The notes: a model not told the origin generated them from the sequence alone. Positions 35,256-44,360 are shown, counted from the stretch's first letter. The stretch: DNA of 64,000 nt from Spirochaetota bacterium (GCA_022703505.1 JAKLDN010000009.1:1-64000), one strand, 5' to 3'. Numbers and translations are program-made.

Positions 35256-37355
35256 ATGCCGCGGGACCGGAACGAATCGCTGAGCGCCGATATCCCCCTG
35301 TCCGATCTTCGCGACGAGGGGATGATCCGGGTCGTCACCGTCCGCGCCCCGGTCTGTCGGGGACGCATCACGGACATCGAGGTCCCCCGCCTGCCCCGGG
35401 GATACCGGGCCATCAGGGCCGAGGATATCCCTGGAGAGAACCGCCTGGCCATCCTGGGCTTCGACATTCCCATCCTGGCCCGGGATCGGGTCGCCTACGC
35501 CGGAGAGCCCGTCCTGCTCCTGGCGGGACCGGACCCGGCCGTCCTCGAAGACTTGCGGAGCACGGTCCGGGTATCCGTCCAGGAGGAGGAGCCCGTCCTC
35601 GAGTGGGAGTCCTTCTCCCCGGAGCAGGTGATCCAGCGGCGGAGCGCCGTGCTGGGGAACCCCGAGAAGGCCTTCGAAGCCGCGGCGGAGGTCCTGGAAG
35701 CCCGGTACCGGACGGATTCCCAGGAGCACCTCTACCCGGAGCCCCAGGGAGCCCTGGCGGTCTTCGACTACGACAAGCTCGTCATCCGCTGCGCCACCCA
35801 GTGGCCCTTCCACGTTCGGGACTGCGTGCGGTCCGTCCTGGGGGTCAAGCCCCAGGAGGTCATCGTCCGCCCGACCCCCCTGGGGATCCCCATGGAGGGA
35901 AGGCTCTGGTACCCTTCGGTCCTGGCCTGCCACGCCGCCCTGGCCGCCGTCCTGTGCCGGAAGCCCGCCCGCATCCTCCTGTCCCGGGACGAGGATTTCC
36001 GGTTCACCCCGAAGAAAGCCCGCTCCCTCGTTACCCTGCGCGCGGGTCTCGACCCCTCGGGCACCCTGACGGTCCTGGAGGCCGTAGTCGTCCTGAACAC
36101 CGGGGCGTACGCTCCCCTCGCCTCGGAGCTTCTGGAACAGGCCTGCCTTCAGATCACGGGATCCCTTTCCATACCGAACCTTCGAGTCCAGGGCTACGCC
36201 GTACGGACCAACACCCCCCCCCTTGGCGCGTTTTCCGGGATGGGAGCCGCCCATTCGCTCTTCGCCGCGGAGAGCCTGGCCAGCCGGATAGCCCGGGACC
36301 GGGAGGAGGATCCCCTGGAATGGAGGGCCCGCCACTTCCTCCGGAAGGGATCCCCCCTGCTGACCGGGGAACGGCTTCGGGACAGGACCACCTTCGAGGA
36401 GATAGGCTCCCGGCTCAAGGCCTCCAGCGATTTCGCCCGTAAACACGGCAGCAACGAACTCATCCGCAAGCGGCGATCCGCCTCCCGAAGCGAGGAAGCC
36501 CCCCGGGGTATCGGGATCGCGTTCGGGTACCAGGCCAACGGCGCGTCCTACGCCGCCCTGGCCTCCGGCACCTTCACGGTGGAGACCACCCTGAACAAGG
36601 ACCTTTCCCTGGTGATCTCCACCAGCGCGATAGCGGGCGACGAGGGTATCCGATCCATCTGGCGCTCCACCGCCGCCGGCATCCTGGGCGTTCCCCTGGG
36701 CAGGGTATCCATCTCCGAGGTGGATACCGCCTCGGTGCCCGATTCCGGCCCGTCCATGCTTTCCCGCAACATCTCGGTCGTGAATCGCCTGATCGAACGG
36801 AGCTGTATCGCCATTCGAAGCCGAAGGTTCCGGTCTCCCCTGCCCATCGCCTCCCGGGCCGTGCATCGCCCCAGGAATCCGCTGCGCTGGGAGGAGGATG
36901 CGGTCCGGGGTTATCCCTTCGAGTCCCTTTCCTGCTGCGGGGCGGTGGTGGAACTGGAATTGGATACCTGGAGCATGGAACCCCGCATCCTGGGGGTCTG
37001 GCTCTGCGTGGACGGCGGACGGATCGCCTCCGAGCGATTCGCCCGGGGCACCCTGTCCTCGTCCACCCTGGCGGCCCTGGGCCAGTGTTTCCGGGAACGC
37101 CTGCCCTTCGAGGAGGGGCGTGTGGCCGAGAACGGGTACCGGGAATACGGGCTTCTGTCCCTGGCGGAAGCCCCGCCCATCGAGATCGAGTTCCTTCCGT
37201 GGAGCGATACGGATCCCTTGAAGGGAATCGGGGAACTGCCCTTCCTCTGCATCCCCGCGGCATTCGCCTCCGCGGCCGCCCAGGCTTCCGACCTGGGCGG
37301 GGAAAGCCTTCCCTTCGACGGCGCGGAGTACCTTGCCGGGATGGAAGCCGTATGA
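35256..37355 (+). CDS. Xanthine dehydrogenase-family molybdopterin subunit, divergent
   Basis: The 699-residue protein aligns with the large subunit of molybdenum hydroxylases: a short N-terminal a/b hammerhead (DRVAYAGEPVLLLAG), QEHLYPEPQGALAVFD, and a C-terminal GIGELPFLCIPAAFASA that supplies the catalytic Glu. Key positions differ from xanthine dehydrogenase: the usual AFRGxG loop is AFSGMG, and the GQG element appears as GDEG. Substrate cannot be inferred. The ATG has AGGAG 4 bases upstream and lies 7 bases after the aminotransferase gene. The [2Fe-2S] and FAD subunits follow with overlapping genes. Confidence 0.85.
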   Translation: MPRDRNESLSADIPLSDLRDEGMIRVVTVRAPVCRGRITDIEVPRLPRGYRAIRAEDIPGENRLAILGFDIPILARDRVAYAGEPVLLLAGPDPAVLEDLRSTVRVSVQEEEPVLEWESFSPEQVIQRRSAVLGNPEKAFEAAAEVLEARYRTDSQEHLYPEPQGALAVFDYDKLVIRCATQWPFHVRDCVRSVLGVKPQEVIVRPTPLGIPMEGRLWYPSVLACHAALAAVLCRKPARILLSRDEDFRFTPKKARSLVTLRAGLDPSGTLTVLEAVVVLNTGAYAPLASELLEQACLQITGSLSIPNLRVQGYAVRTNTPPLGAFSGMGAAHSLFAAESLASRIARDREEDPLEWRARHFLRKGSPLLTGERLRDRTTFEEIGSRLKASSDFARKHGSNELIRKRRSASRSEEAPRGIGIAFGYQANGASYAALASGTFTVETTLNKDLSLVISTSAIAGDEGIRSIWRSTAAGILGVPLGRVSISEVDTASVPDSGPSMLSRNISVVNRLIERSCIAIRSRRFRSPLPIASRAVHRPRNPLRWEEDAVRGYPFESLSCCGAVVELELDTWSMEPRILGVWLCVDGGRIASERFARGTLSSSTLAALGQCFRERLPFEEGRVAENGYREYGLLSLAEAPPIEIEFLPWSDTDPLKGIGELPFLCIPAAFASAAAQASDLGGESLPFDGAEYLAGMEAV

Positions 37356-37840
37356 AGCTGGATTTCATCCTGAACGGGGAGGACGTCTCCTGCCAGGCGG
37401 AGGCGGGGGACCGGCTGGCCTACATCCTGCGGGAGCGGTTTTCCCTTCTCGGGGCGAAGGAGGATTGCCGGTCCGGCCATTGCGGCCTGTGCATGGTAAG
37501 CCTGAACGGCCGGGCGGTCCCCTCCTGCCTGGTCCCGGCCTTCCGGGTCCGGGGAGCCGAGGTCGTCACGATCGAGGGATTCGAACTGACCGACGACTAC
37601 GCGGATCTCCGGGACGGATTCCGTAAGGCCGGGGCGGAGCCCTGCGAATTCTGCCGGGGAGCCGTCTTCTTGTCCGCCGCCGCCCTGCTGGATGAGCGTC
37701 CGCGTCCAGAGGCCACCGAGATCCTGGAGCACCTGTCCGCGGTGTTCTGCCGATGTCACGACCCCTCGGCCCTGGTTCGGGGAGTCCAGACCGCCGCGGA
37801 ACTGCGGGCCCGGAGGATGTATTTCCGTGCGAATCGATGA
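37352..37840 (+). CDS. Molybdenum hydroxylase [2Fe-2S] subunit
   Basis: The 162-residue protein has both cluster motifs of the small subunit: C-x4-C-x2-C-x11-C in the ferredoxin-like N-terminal half (CRSGHCGLC, then PSC) and C-x2-C (CEFC) with C-x-C (CRCH) in the helical C-terminal half. It passes electrons from the molybdenum centre to the FAD subunit. Its ATG overlaps the stop of the large-subunit gene (ATGA), so the proteins are made in step. The C-terminal CRCHDP replaces the usual CRCTGY. Confidence 0.93.
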   Translation: MKLDFILNGEDVSCQAEAGDRLAYILRERFSLLGAKEDCRSGHCGLCMVSLNGRAVPSCLVPAFRVRGAEVVTIEGFELTDDYADLRDGFRKAGAEPCEFCRGAVFLSAAALLDERPRPEATEILEHLSAVFCRCHDPSALVRGVQTAAELRARRMYFRANR

Positions 37841-38672
37841 GGTGATCGTTCCGGCCACCTTGAGCGAAGCCCTCTCGGCGCTCAAGAGGAACCCCGATGC
37901 CGTTCTCTGCGCGGGGGGCACGGAGCTCTTTTCCGAAGGACCGGCCGGACCGGCCGACCGTAATCGGACGCTGATTTCCCTCCATGGGATTCAGGAACTC
38001 CGGCATGTCTCCCGCACGGACCTCTACGTCGAGGTCGGATCCATGACCACCCTGGCGGAGCTTCTCGCGTTGAAGGAAGGCTTCGTGCCGGAAACCCTCC
38101 GGTCCGTGGTACACGGGATAGGAACCTTCGCGGTGCGGAACCTCGCCACCCTCGGGGGCAACCTGTCGGTCACGGATCGGTTCCGGGACTGCTTTCCGAT
38201 CCTGGCTTGCATGGACGCCCTCGCGGAATACCGGCAGGGAACCGCTTCGCGCTGGGTGAACCTGAACCGCCTGATCGGTCCCCGGGGGACCCCGGAAATG
38301 CCCCGGGGGGAGATCCTCACGAGAATCCGGATTCCCCTGGGAGGATGGGACCTCGGGATCGCCCACAAGCTCGGGTTCCCGAGGATCAACTCCCGAAAGT
38401 CCAGCCTTTTCGTAGCCCTGGCCCGCACGGACAAACGGGCCCTTTCCGACATACGCATCCTCTACGCCTGCGACCGGGCCCTGAGAAGCCGGGAAATCGA
38501 ATCTTCCCTCGCCGGGAAGAAGATCCCCCTCTTGCCCCGGGATATAGAATCCGCCGTCGGTGCCTACGCGGACTATTGTTCCCACGCGGGCATCCGGGAA
38601 TCCTCGGCCGCCCGATTCCTGACCTTGGTGCGCAGGGCTTTCAACCAGCTCAACGAGGGGGTGACGGCATGA
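37827..38672 (+). CDS. Molybdenum hydroxylase FAD-binding subunit
   Basis: The 281-residue protein matches the medium subunit: AVLCAGGTELFSE (the AGGTDL-type FAD motif), RNLATLGGNLSV (TIGGNI-type motif) and a C-terminal CO-dehydrogenase flavoprotein domain (~170-275). It would reoxidise the enzyme by passing electrons to NAD+ or another acceptor. The GTG start at 37827 has GGAGG 10 bases upstream and overlaps the previous gene by 14 bases. It overlaps the methylase gene at ATGA. Confidence 0.9.
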   Translation: MRIDEVIVPATLSEALSALKRNPDAVLCAGGTELFSEGPAGPADRNRTLISLHGIQELRHVSRTDLYVEVGSMTTLAELLALKEGFVPETLRSVVHGIGTFAVRNLATLGGNLSVTDRFRDCFPILACMDALAEYRQGTASRWVNLNRLIGPRGTPEMPRGEILTRIRIPLGGWDLGIAHKLGFPRINSRKSSLFVALARTDKRALSDIRILYACDRALRSREIESSLAGKKIPLLPRDIESAVGAYADYCSHAGIRESSAARFLTLVRRAFNQLNEGVTA

Positions 38673-39553
38673 AGGCCCCGGGCCGCCTCTTCCTCCTGCC
38701 CGCCCCGATCGGGGACGGCGATCCCCTGGCAACCCTCTCTCCGGAGGTCATCGAGATATACCGGAGCCTGCGGCACTTCGTGGTCGAATCGGAGAGGACC
38801 GCAGGCCGCCTCCTCTCCCGGATCCTGACACCCGAATCCCTCCAGGAGACCGCGTTGAATACCCTGAGCGAGCATACGGATCCAAAAGCCATACCGGGCC
38901 TCCTGGAACCGGCCCTGGAGGGACGGGATCTGGGAATTCTCTCGGAGGCGGGCTGCCCTTGCGTCGCGGATCCGGGAGCCGACCTGGTGGCTGAAGCCCA
39001 TCGGCTCGGCATCCGGGTCGTACCCCTGCCCGGTCCGTCTTCCATTCTTCAGGCCCTGATGGCGTCCGGGTTTTCCGGCCAGAGGTTCGAGTTCCTCGGA
39101 TACCTGCCGCCCAGGGGAGAGGATCGCAGGCAGGCCCTGAAGCGCGTGGAGCGGGAAGCTTCCCGGGACGGGTCCACGCGGATTTTCATCGAAACCCCCT
39201 ACCGCAACCAGGCCTTGCTGGATGACGCCCTGGCCGTCCTGGAACCGGGCACCCGGTTCTGTGTCGCGATATCCCTGGGGGGGGCCTCCGAACTCGTCCG
39301 CTCGATGGAGATCCACCGCTGGCGCGCCGCGGGGATCCACCTGGAAAAGGAGCCCGCCGTATTCCTCCTGGCCCCGAAGGCGGTTCCCGGCGCCTTGACG
39401 GGCCGACCTTCCGGCGAGGCCGCCGTTAAACGGGAAGGGCCGAGATCCGGCTCGGCGGCGCGACAAGCGGCCCGGCCATCGGCCGATCGACACGGATCTC
39501 CTCGAACCGGACAGACAGCCCGCCGCCGAACCCGGAAAAATCCGGGTGCTTGA
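38669..39553 (+). CDS. Tetrapyrrole methylase-family SAM-dependent methyltransferase (RsmI-like)
   Basis: The 294-residue protein has the tetrapyrrole methylase fold: LFLLPAPIGDGDP at the N terminus, LGILSEAGCPCVADPGADLVAEA, the VVPLPGPSSILQALMASGFSG motif and FLGYLPPRGEDRRQAL. It is closest to the RsmI/COG0313 group (2'-O-methylation of 16S C1402), but it lacks the DTR-type loop of classical RsmI, so it may be a paralogue with another target. The last ~50 residues are Arg/Ser-rich and basic, suggesting RNA binding. It overlaps the FAD subunit gene at ATGA and ends within a promoter. Confidence 0.85.
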   Translation: MKAPGRLFLLPAPIGDGDPLATLSPEVIEIYRSLRHFVVESERTAGRLLSRILTPESLQETALNTLSEHTDPKAIPGLLEPALEGRDLGILSEAGCPCVADPGADLVAEAHRLGIRVVPLPGPSSILQALMASGFSGQRFEFLGYLPPRGEDRRQALKRVEREASRDGSTRIFIETPYRNQALLDDALAVLEPGTRFCVAISLGGASELVRSMEIHRWRAAGIHLEKEPAVFLLAPKAVPGALTGRPSGEAAVKREGPRSGSAARQAARPSADRHGSPRTGQTARRRTRKNPGA

Positions 39554-39577
39554 CGCGGGCACGGCTTCCGGTACAAT
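39550..39577 (+). promoter_or_regulatory. Promoter of the PilZ-like gene, overlapping the upstream stop
   Basis: TTGACG (39550-39555) and TACAAT (39572-39577) are separated by 16 bases. The -35 box covers the stop codon of the methylase gene and the ATG at 39587 follows the -10 by 9 bases. Confidence 0.7.
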
Positions 39578-39586
39578 GGACGAGGT

Positions 39587-40396
39587 ATGGTAAAAACCGA
39601 CAAGGTGAACGTCAGCGAAACGTACGCGGAATCCGTGGTCTCCCTCAGCCCCTTCGCCTTGAAGAAACTGGGTATCATATCCAACCAGACCCTCCTCAAG
39701 GTGGATACCTACAACCTGGTGTGCATACCGTACCGGCTTTCCATGAAGGGGGCCGTACTCCTGGGGTCCTTTTCCCGGGACGAGATCGTCTTCTTCCAAA
39801 GGTTCAAGGGATCCCTGGCGGGTCTCAATCTCGTCCTGCAACCCGGGGATTCCCCCGCGCCCCGCAAGGTTTTTTGCCGCTGTTCCCTGGCCCAGTTCGC
39901 CCCCATGAAAGGCAGGGAATCCGTCGGCCTCATCTCCGTGGAATTCCGCCCCTGCCCCCCGGACCTGGAGAACCTCATCGGCGGATATGTGATGCTGATG
40001 GACCGCCTCCGGGCGGACTACCGGGACCTGTCCGGCAAGACCGTCCCCGTCAATCCGGAAACCGCGAAGATCCTGGGTTTCAACAACTACGCCACCCTGA
40101 ACTCCGGCTCCATCGTGACCAAGCTGGCCCTCTTCACCCTCGGGGCGGATCGTCTGGTCTTCCTGGCTCCCATGCAGACCCCGGATCTCCAGCCGGGGCA
40201 GACCGCGACCCTTCGCCTCTTCTTCCAGAAGTACCAATTCAACGTGGCCGGCCGGATCACGGAATCGATCCGCCTACCCACGGGCGTCCAGAAAGGGACC
40301 GTGGAGCTCGAGTTCTCCCCGGAGCTGGTGGATCTCCTGGAAATGTACTACCTCGAGGCGAAGCTGGGAGCCCGGATTCCGAAATCGGCCGTCTAG
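39587..40396 (+). CDS. PilZ-like protein (PilZN3-type), probable signalling protein
   Basis: The 269-residue soluble protein has two beta-rich halves. The first (about 15-130) contains PYRLSMKGAVLLGSFSRDEIVFFQRFKGSLAGLNLVL and ends VGLISVEFRPCPPDLENLIGGYVMLMDRL, a layout that recalls the PilZN3 domain found with PilZ in treponemes. The second half (145-260) is similarly barrel-like (QTATLRLFFQKYQFNVAGRITESI). I do not see the RxxxR and DxSxxG residues needed to bind c-di-GMP, so this may be a degenerate PilZ. GAGG precedes the ATG. Confidence 0.6.
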   Translation: MVKTDKVNVSETYAESVVSLSPFALKKLGIISNQTLLKVDTYNLVCIPYRLSMKGAVLLGSFSRDEIVFFQRFKGSLAGLNLVLQPGDSPAPRKVFCRCSLAQFAPMKGRESVGLISVEFRPCPPDLENLIGGYVMLMDRLRADYRDLSGKTVPVNPETAKILGFNNYATLNSGSIVTKLALFTLGADRLVFLAPMQTPDLQPGQTATLRLFFQKYQFNVAGRITESIRLPTGVQKGTVELEFSPELVDLLEMYYLEAKLGARIPKSAV

Positions 40397-40422
40397 GTCT
40401 GCCCCCCTTCCCGGACGGTCCC

Positions 40423-41439
40423 CTACAGGATTAACATCGCATCCCCGTAGCTGAAGAACCGGTACCGCAGGCGGACAGCCTCCTCGTAGGCCTTCAGGAT
40501 CAATTCCCTGCCCGCGAAGGCGGAGACCAGCATCAGGAGGGTGGATTCGGGGGTGTGGAAGTTGGTGAACAGGGCGTCCACGACCTGGAAGCTCCGGCCC
40601 GGGTACAGGAAGATCCGGGTCGAGCTGGAACCGGCCCGCAGGGATCCGTCCAACCATGCGCTCTCCAGGGTGCGCACGCTGGTCGTCCCGACGGCCACCA
40701 CGGGCCGCCCCTCCCGGCGGGCCCGGTTCACGGCCTCGGCTGTCGCCTCCGGCACGCTGTACTCCTCCTCGTGCATCACGTGGTCCTCGATCCGCTCCGC
40801 CCGGACGGGCAGGAAGGTACCCAGGCCCACGTGCAGGGTCACCTGGGCGGTTTCCATCCCCGCGGTCCGGAGGGAGGCCAGGAGCCCGTCCGTGAAATGT
40901 AGGCCCGCCGTGGGGGCCGCCACGGACCCGATGGTCCGGGAATACACGGTCTGGTACCGTTCCGCGTCGAAACCGTCGTCCTGCCTGCGGATATAGGGAG
41001 GGAGGGGCATGTGCCCCCACCGATCCAGGTACTCGTCGTCGATCGGCCGGTCCAGCTCCAGGATTCGCAGATCCTCCTCGGTGCCGACGATGCGCCCCTC
41101 GATCCCGCCCGGGAACGCGTACCGCTTTCCGGGAACCTGTTTCCGGGCCTTGGTCGTCATGGCCAGCCATTCCCGGTCCCCCCGGCGGCGGAGCAGGAGG
41201 AATTCCACCCGGCCGCCGGTACCGGACTCGGCGTAGATCCGGGCCTTCCGTACCTTGGAGTCGTTGAACACCAGCAGGGATCCCGGGGGGAGGTGCCGGG
41301 CGAGGTCCGAGACGGCGGAGTGCGTGAAGGTCCCCGTACCCCGGTCCAGGACGAAAAGCCGGGATGCCCCACGCTCGCCGCTCGGCCTCTGGGCGATCAG
41401 GTCTTCGGGAAGGTCAAAAGAGAAGTCTTTCGTCCGCAT
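40423..41439 (-). CDS. queA: S-adenosylmethionine:tRNA ribosyltransferase-isomerase
   Basis: QueA transfers and rearranges the ribosyl of SAM onto preQ1-tRNA to give epoxyqueuosine. The 338-residue protein shows the family signatures [15 protein letters not shown] at the start, [44 protein letters not shown] and the C-terminal [18 protein letters not shown]. Its ATG lies inside the ruvB 3' end (26-base overlap), the frequent ruvB-queA arrangement. With tgt at 2153-3280 it provides two steps of queuosine synthesis. Confidence 0.97.
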   Translation of the reverse strand: MRTKDFSFDLPEDLIAQRPSGERGASRLFVLDRGTGTFTHSAVSDLARHLPPGSLLVFNDSKVRKARIYAESGTGGRVEFLLLRRRGDREWLAMTTKARKQVPGKRYAFPGGIEGRIVGTEEDLRILELDRPIDDEYLDRWGHMPLPPYIRRQDDGFDAERYQTVYSRTIGSVAAPTAGLHFTDGLLASLRTAGMETAQVTLHVGLGTFLPVRAERIEDHVMHEEEYSVPEATAEAVNRARREGRPVVAVGTTSVRTLESAWLDGSLRAGSSSTRIFLYPGRSFQVVDALFTNFHTPESTLLMLVSAFAGRELILKAYEEAVRLRYRFFSYGDAMLIL

Positions 41440-42454
41440 GCCCGTTCCGGTATCCCAGGTGCTCGTAGGCCAGGGGGGCGGCCACCCGGCCCCGGGGAGT
41501 CCTCTGGAGGAACCCCGCCTGGATCAGGTAGGGCTCGCAGTAGTCCTCCAGGGTCTCCACGGATTCCCCCACGGAGATCGCGAGGGTCTCGGCGCCCACG
41601 GGCCCCCCGCCGTACTTCTCGATCACCGAGCGGAGTATGTCCCGGTCGTGGCGCTCCAGGCCGTACCGGTCCACCTCCAGGCGCGCGAGCCCTTCCTTGA
41701 CCACACCCTCGGTCACCCGTCCCTCCCCGAAAACCTGGGCGAAGTCGCGCATCCGCCGGAGCAGGCGGTTGGCGACCCGGGGGGTACCCCGGCTGGAGGC
41801 GGCCAGCAGGTCCGCGGCACCCGGGTCCAGCTCCATCCCCAGGATGGCGGCGGAGCGGTTCAGTATCAGGATGATCTCCCGGGGCTCGTAGAAGCCGAAG
41901 CGCAGGGAGATCCCGAAGCGGCTGACCAGGGGACTGGAAACCATTCCCGCCTTGGTGGTCGCCCCGACCAGGGTGAAGGGCGGCAGGGGAATCCGCACCG
42001 TGCGGGCGGAGGGTCCCTGGCCTATGATCCAGTCCAGCTCGAAATCCTCCATGGCGATGTAGAGCATCTCCTCGATGGCGGGCTTCAGGCGGTGGATCTC
42101 GTCTATGAAAAAGACCGTCCGTTCCGTGACGGTGGTCAGGATCCCGGCCAGGTCCTTGGGCTTGTCCAGGGCCGGAGCGCTGGTCACCTTGAAATCCACA
42201 CCCAGCTCCCGGCTCACGATCCCGGCCAGGGTCGTTTTCCCGAGGCCGGGAGGCCCCAGCAGGAAGACATGGTCCAGGGCCTCCCCCCGTTCCCGGGCGG
42301 CCCGTATGAAGACGGACAGGTTTTCCTTGAGGCGTTCCTGGCCCAGGAACTCCGAAAGGCGCTGGGGCCGAAGCACCCCTTCCTTGTCGTCCTCCGCGCC
42401 CCGCAGCCCGGGATCCAGGATGCCCCGGGGATCGCGCTCCGCCTCGGGGCTCAC
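41414..42454 (-). CDS. ruvB: Holliday junction branch migration ATPase RuvB
   Basis: RuvB is the hexameric motor that drives branch migration with RuvA. The 346-residue protein has Walker [10 protein letters not shown], Walker [10 protein letters not shown], the arginine-finger region [11 protein letters not shown] and the C-terminal winged helix ([16 protein letters not shown]). The start is GTG in a GTGA overlap with the ruvA stop. It overlaps queA at its 3' end. Confidence 0.97.
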   Translation of the reverse strand: MSPEAERDPRGILDPGLRGAEDDKEGVLRPQRLSEFLGQERLKENLSVFIRAARERGEALDHVFLLGPPGLGKTTLAGIVSRELGVDFKVTSAPALDKPKDLAGILTTVTERTVFFIDEIHRLKPAIEEMLYIAMEDFELDWIIGQGPSARTVRIPLPPFTLVGATTKAGMVSSPLVSRFGISLRFGFYEPREIILILNRSAAILGMELDPGAADLLAASSRGTPRVANRLLRRMRDFAQVFGEGRVTEGVVKEGLARLEVDRYGLERHDRDILRSVIEKYGGGPVGAETLAISVGESVETLEDYCEPYLIQAGFLQRTPRGRVAAPLAYEHLGYRNGHADERLLF

Positions 42455-43035
42455 GCGGACAGCTCCCGGATGGCCCTGCGGAAGAGCTCCTGCTCAGCCT
42501 CGGGACCGCCGGCGGCCCCGAGCTCCCCGGACAACCGGGCCACCGCCTCGGCCGCCCGCTTGCGGTCATAGCCCATGTCCGCCAGGGCCTGGACCACGTC
42601 GGCCCAGGGTCCCCGGACGGTCTGGGGCGCGGAGCCGGGCAGTTTCCCCTTCAGGGAGAATACCAGCTTCTGGGCGGTCTTGGCCCCGAGTCCCGGGACC
42701 TGCTGGAGCCGGGCTAGGTTCTCCGTGTCCAGGGCGGATTCCAGGTCCTCCGGGGAGATCCCGGACAGGATCTTCACCGCCTGCCGGGGCCCGATCCCCT
42801 CGACCTTGAGGAGCTCCAGGAAGAGCGCCCGTTCCCGTTCCGAGGGAAAGCCGAAGAGGCGCATCTGGTCCTCCCGGTGCAGGAGGTGGATGTAGACCTT
42901 GGTCCGTCCGCCGAGGGTTCCGAACTCGTCGATGGATCGGGCGGGCACCGAGAATTCCCATTCAAGGCCGTTGTTGTCGACCCGGAGGATGTCGAACCGT
43001 TTTTCCGTGATCGTCCCGAGGAGGGAATTGAACAT
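42451..43035 (-). CDS. ruvA: Holliday junction DNA helicase subunit RuvA
   Basis: RuvA tetramers bind the four-way junction and load RuvB. The 194-residue protein begins [20 protein letters not shown] (OB fold), has two helix-hairpin-helix motifs ([16 protein letters not shown] and [16 protein letters not shown]) and a C-terminal RuvB-binding domain ([21 protein letters not shown]). The ATG has no Shine-Dalgarno sequence and lies 6 bases after a TATACT box, so it may be translated from a leaderless mRNA as well as from the ruvC read-through transcript. Confidence 0.96.
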   Translation of the reverse strand: MFNSLLGTITEKRFDILRVDNNGLEWEFSVPARSIDEFGTLGGRTKVYIHLLHREDQMRLFGFPSERERALFLELLKVEGIGPRQAVKILSGISPEDLESALDTENLARLQQVPGLGAKTAQKLVFSLKGKLPGSAPQTVRGPWADVVQALADMGYDRKRAAEAVARLSGELGAAGGPEAEQELFRRAIRELSA

Positions 43036-43041
43036 GCCGGG

Positions 43042-43070
43042 AGTATACCCCGGCGGGCCGGGCGCTTCAA
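43042..43070 (-). promoter_or_regulatory. Promoter of ruvA overlapping the end of ruvC
   Basis: On the minus strand TTGAAG (43070-43065) and TATACT (43047-43042) are separated by 17 bases and followed by 6 bases to the ruvA ATG. The -35 overlaps the ruvC stop codon. Confidence 0.7.
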
Positions 43071-43555
43071 CCTGGCCCGGTTTTTGGAATCCGATCGGCG
43101 AACCAGCGGTTGTGGGCATGGCACACGGCGGCGGCCAGGGCGTCCGCGGCGTGATCGGGCCGGGGAATTTCCGAGAGCCCGAGGAACATCCGGACGAATT
43201 CCTGGACCTGGGCTTTTTCTGCCCGGCCCCGCCCCACCAGGGACTGCTTGATGGCACCGGGGCCGTACTCCACGACCGCCAGTCCCGCCTGGCGGCAGGT
43301 CAGGCGCAGGACCCCCTTGGCCTCGGAGACGGACAGGGCGCTGGTCACGTTCTTCGCGAAGTAGAGGGCCTCCATGGCCACCTCCGCGGGTCCGTAGAGG
43401 TCCAGGATCCCGCGGATCCTCTCGTGGATGTCCAGGAGCCGGTCCTCCAGGGGGGTGGAGGCGGAGGTAGCGATACAGCCGTGGGCTACGTACTGGATAT
43501 GGCCGGGATTCGCGTCCAGGACGCCCCAGCCGGTGGAAGCCAGTCCCGGGTCCAA
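43067..43555 (-). CDS. ruvC: Crossover junction endodeoxyribonuclease RuvC (start codon unclear)
   Basis: RuvC resolves Holliday junctions. Catalytic acidic residues are visible in DPGLASTGWGV, in AMEALYF and in DHAADALAAAVCHAH. The normal N terminus, MRILGIDPGLAxTG, is encoded here as VRILGLDPGLASTG with codon GTC (43570-43568) where a start is expected, preceded by a strong GGGAGGGAGG. The only standard start in frame is the TTG at 43555, one residue before the catalytic Asp, which would remove the first beta strand. I therefore expect translation to begin at 43570 or at ATC 43564, or a base error. It lies between yebC and ruvA. Confidence 0.93.
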   Translation of the reverse strand: MDPGLASTGWGVLDANPGHIQYVAHGCIATSASTPLEDRLLDIHERIRGILDLYGPAEVAMEALYFAKNVTSALSVSEAKGVLRLTCRQAGLAVVEYGPGAIKQSLVGRGRAEKAQVQEFVRMFLGLSEIPRPDHAADALAAAVCHAHNRWFADRIPKTGPG

Positions 43556-43622
43556 GCCCAGGATGCGGACCCTCCCTCCCTCGGCCGGGACCGGAGGGAG
43601 GGATCGGACCGCCGCGCCGGGA

Positions 43623-44360
43623 TCACTCCTCGGCGTCTTCGGGGATGTTCGCGTTGTGGTAGACGTTCTGGACGTCGTCGCACTCCTCGAGCTTCTCGAC
43701 GAGCTTGTTGATCTTACCGCCCGCGTCCTTGTCCACGTCGATGTAGCTTTCGGGAATCATGGAAACTTCGGCGCCGTCGGTCTCCATCTGCTTGGCGGTC
43801 ACGGCGTTGTACACGGCCTCGAAGGCTTCCGGGGTGGTGTAGATCACCAGCTCCCCGCCCTCGTTCTGGATGTCGTCCGCTCCGGCCTCCAGGGCGACCT
43901 CCATGACCGCGTCCTCGGTGTACTTCTCGCCGTCCAGGGAGATCACGCCCTTGCGGTTGAACAGGCGGAGGACCGCGTTGGAAGTGGCCAGGGATCCTCC
44001 CGCCCGGGTCAGGATGTTGCGTACTTCCGCGGCGGCCCGGTTCTTGTTGTCCGTGAGGACCTCGATCAGGATGGCGACTCCGCCGGGGGCGTAGGCCTCG
44101 TACACGAGTTCCTCGTAGTTGACTCCCTCGAGTTCGCCGGTGCCCTTCTTGATGGCCCGGTCGATGTTGTCTTTGGGCATGTTGGCGGCACGGGCCTTGA
44201 GCACCGCGGTGCGGAGACGGGGGTTGCCCTCGGGATCGCCGCCGCCCATGCGGGCCGCGATGGAGATTTCCTTGATGAGCTTGGTGAACATCTGGCCGCG
44301 CTTCGCGTCCGCGGCTCCCTTCTTGTGCTTGATCGTCGCCCATTTGCTATGGCCGGACAT
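43623..44360 (-). CDS. yebC: YebC/TACO1-family regulator
   Basis: The 245-residue protein is a standard YebC: MSGHSKWATIKHKKGAADAKRG at the N terminus, KDNIDRAIKKGTGE, YEAYAPGGVAILIEVLTDNKNRAAAEVR in the middle and YIDVDKDAGGKINKLVEKLEECDDVQNVYHN at the end. YebC proteins act as DNA-binding regulators or, as shown for the TACO1/YebC group, help ribosomes through difficult sequences such as proline runs. AAGGAG lies 5 bases before the ATG. Its place before ruvCAB is common in bacteria. Confidence 0.96.
   Translation of the reverse strand: MSGHSKWATIKHKKGAADAKRGQMFTKLIKEISIAARMGGGDPEGNPRLRTAVLKARAANMPKDNIDRAIKKGTGELEGVNYEELVYEAYAPGGVAILIEVLTDNKNRAAAEVRNILTRAGGSLATSNAVLRLFNRKGVISLDGEKYTEDAVMEVALEAGADDIQNEGGELVIYTTPEAFEAVYNAVTAKQMETDGAEVSMIPESYIDVDKDAGGKINKLVEKLEECDDVQNVYHNANIPEDAEE

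Noticed and set aside
40397-40422. Terminator between the PilZ-like gene and queA
   Set aside because: Only short imperfect CCGTC/GACGG arms are present in this 26-base gap; too weak to call.
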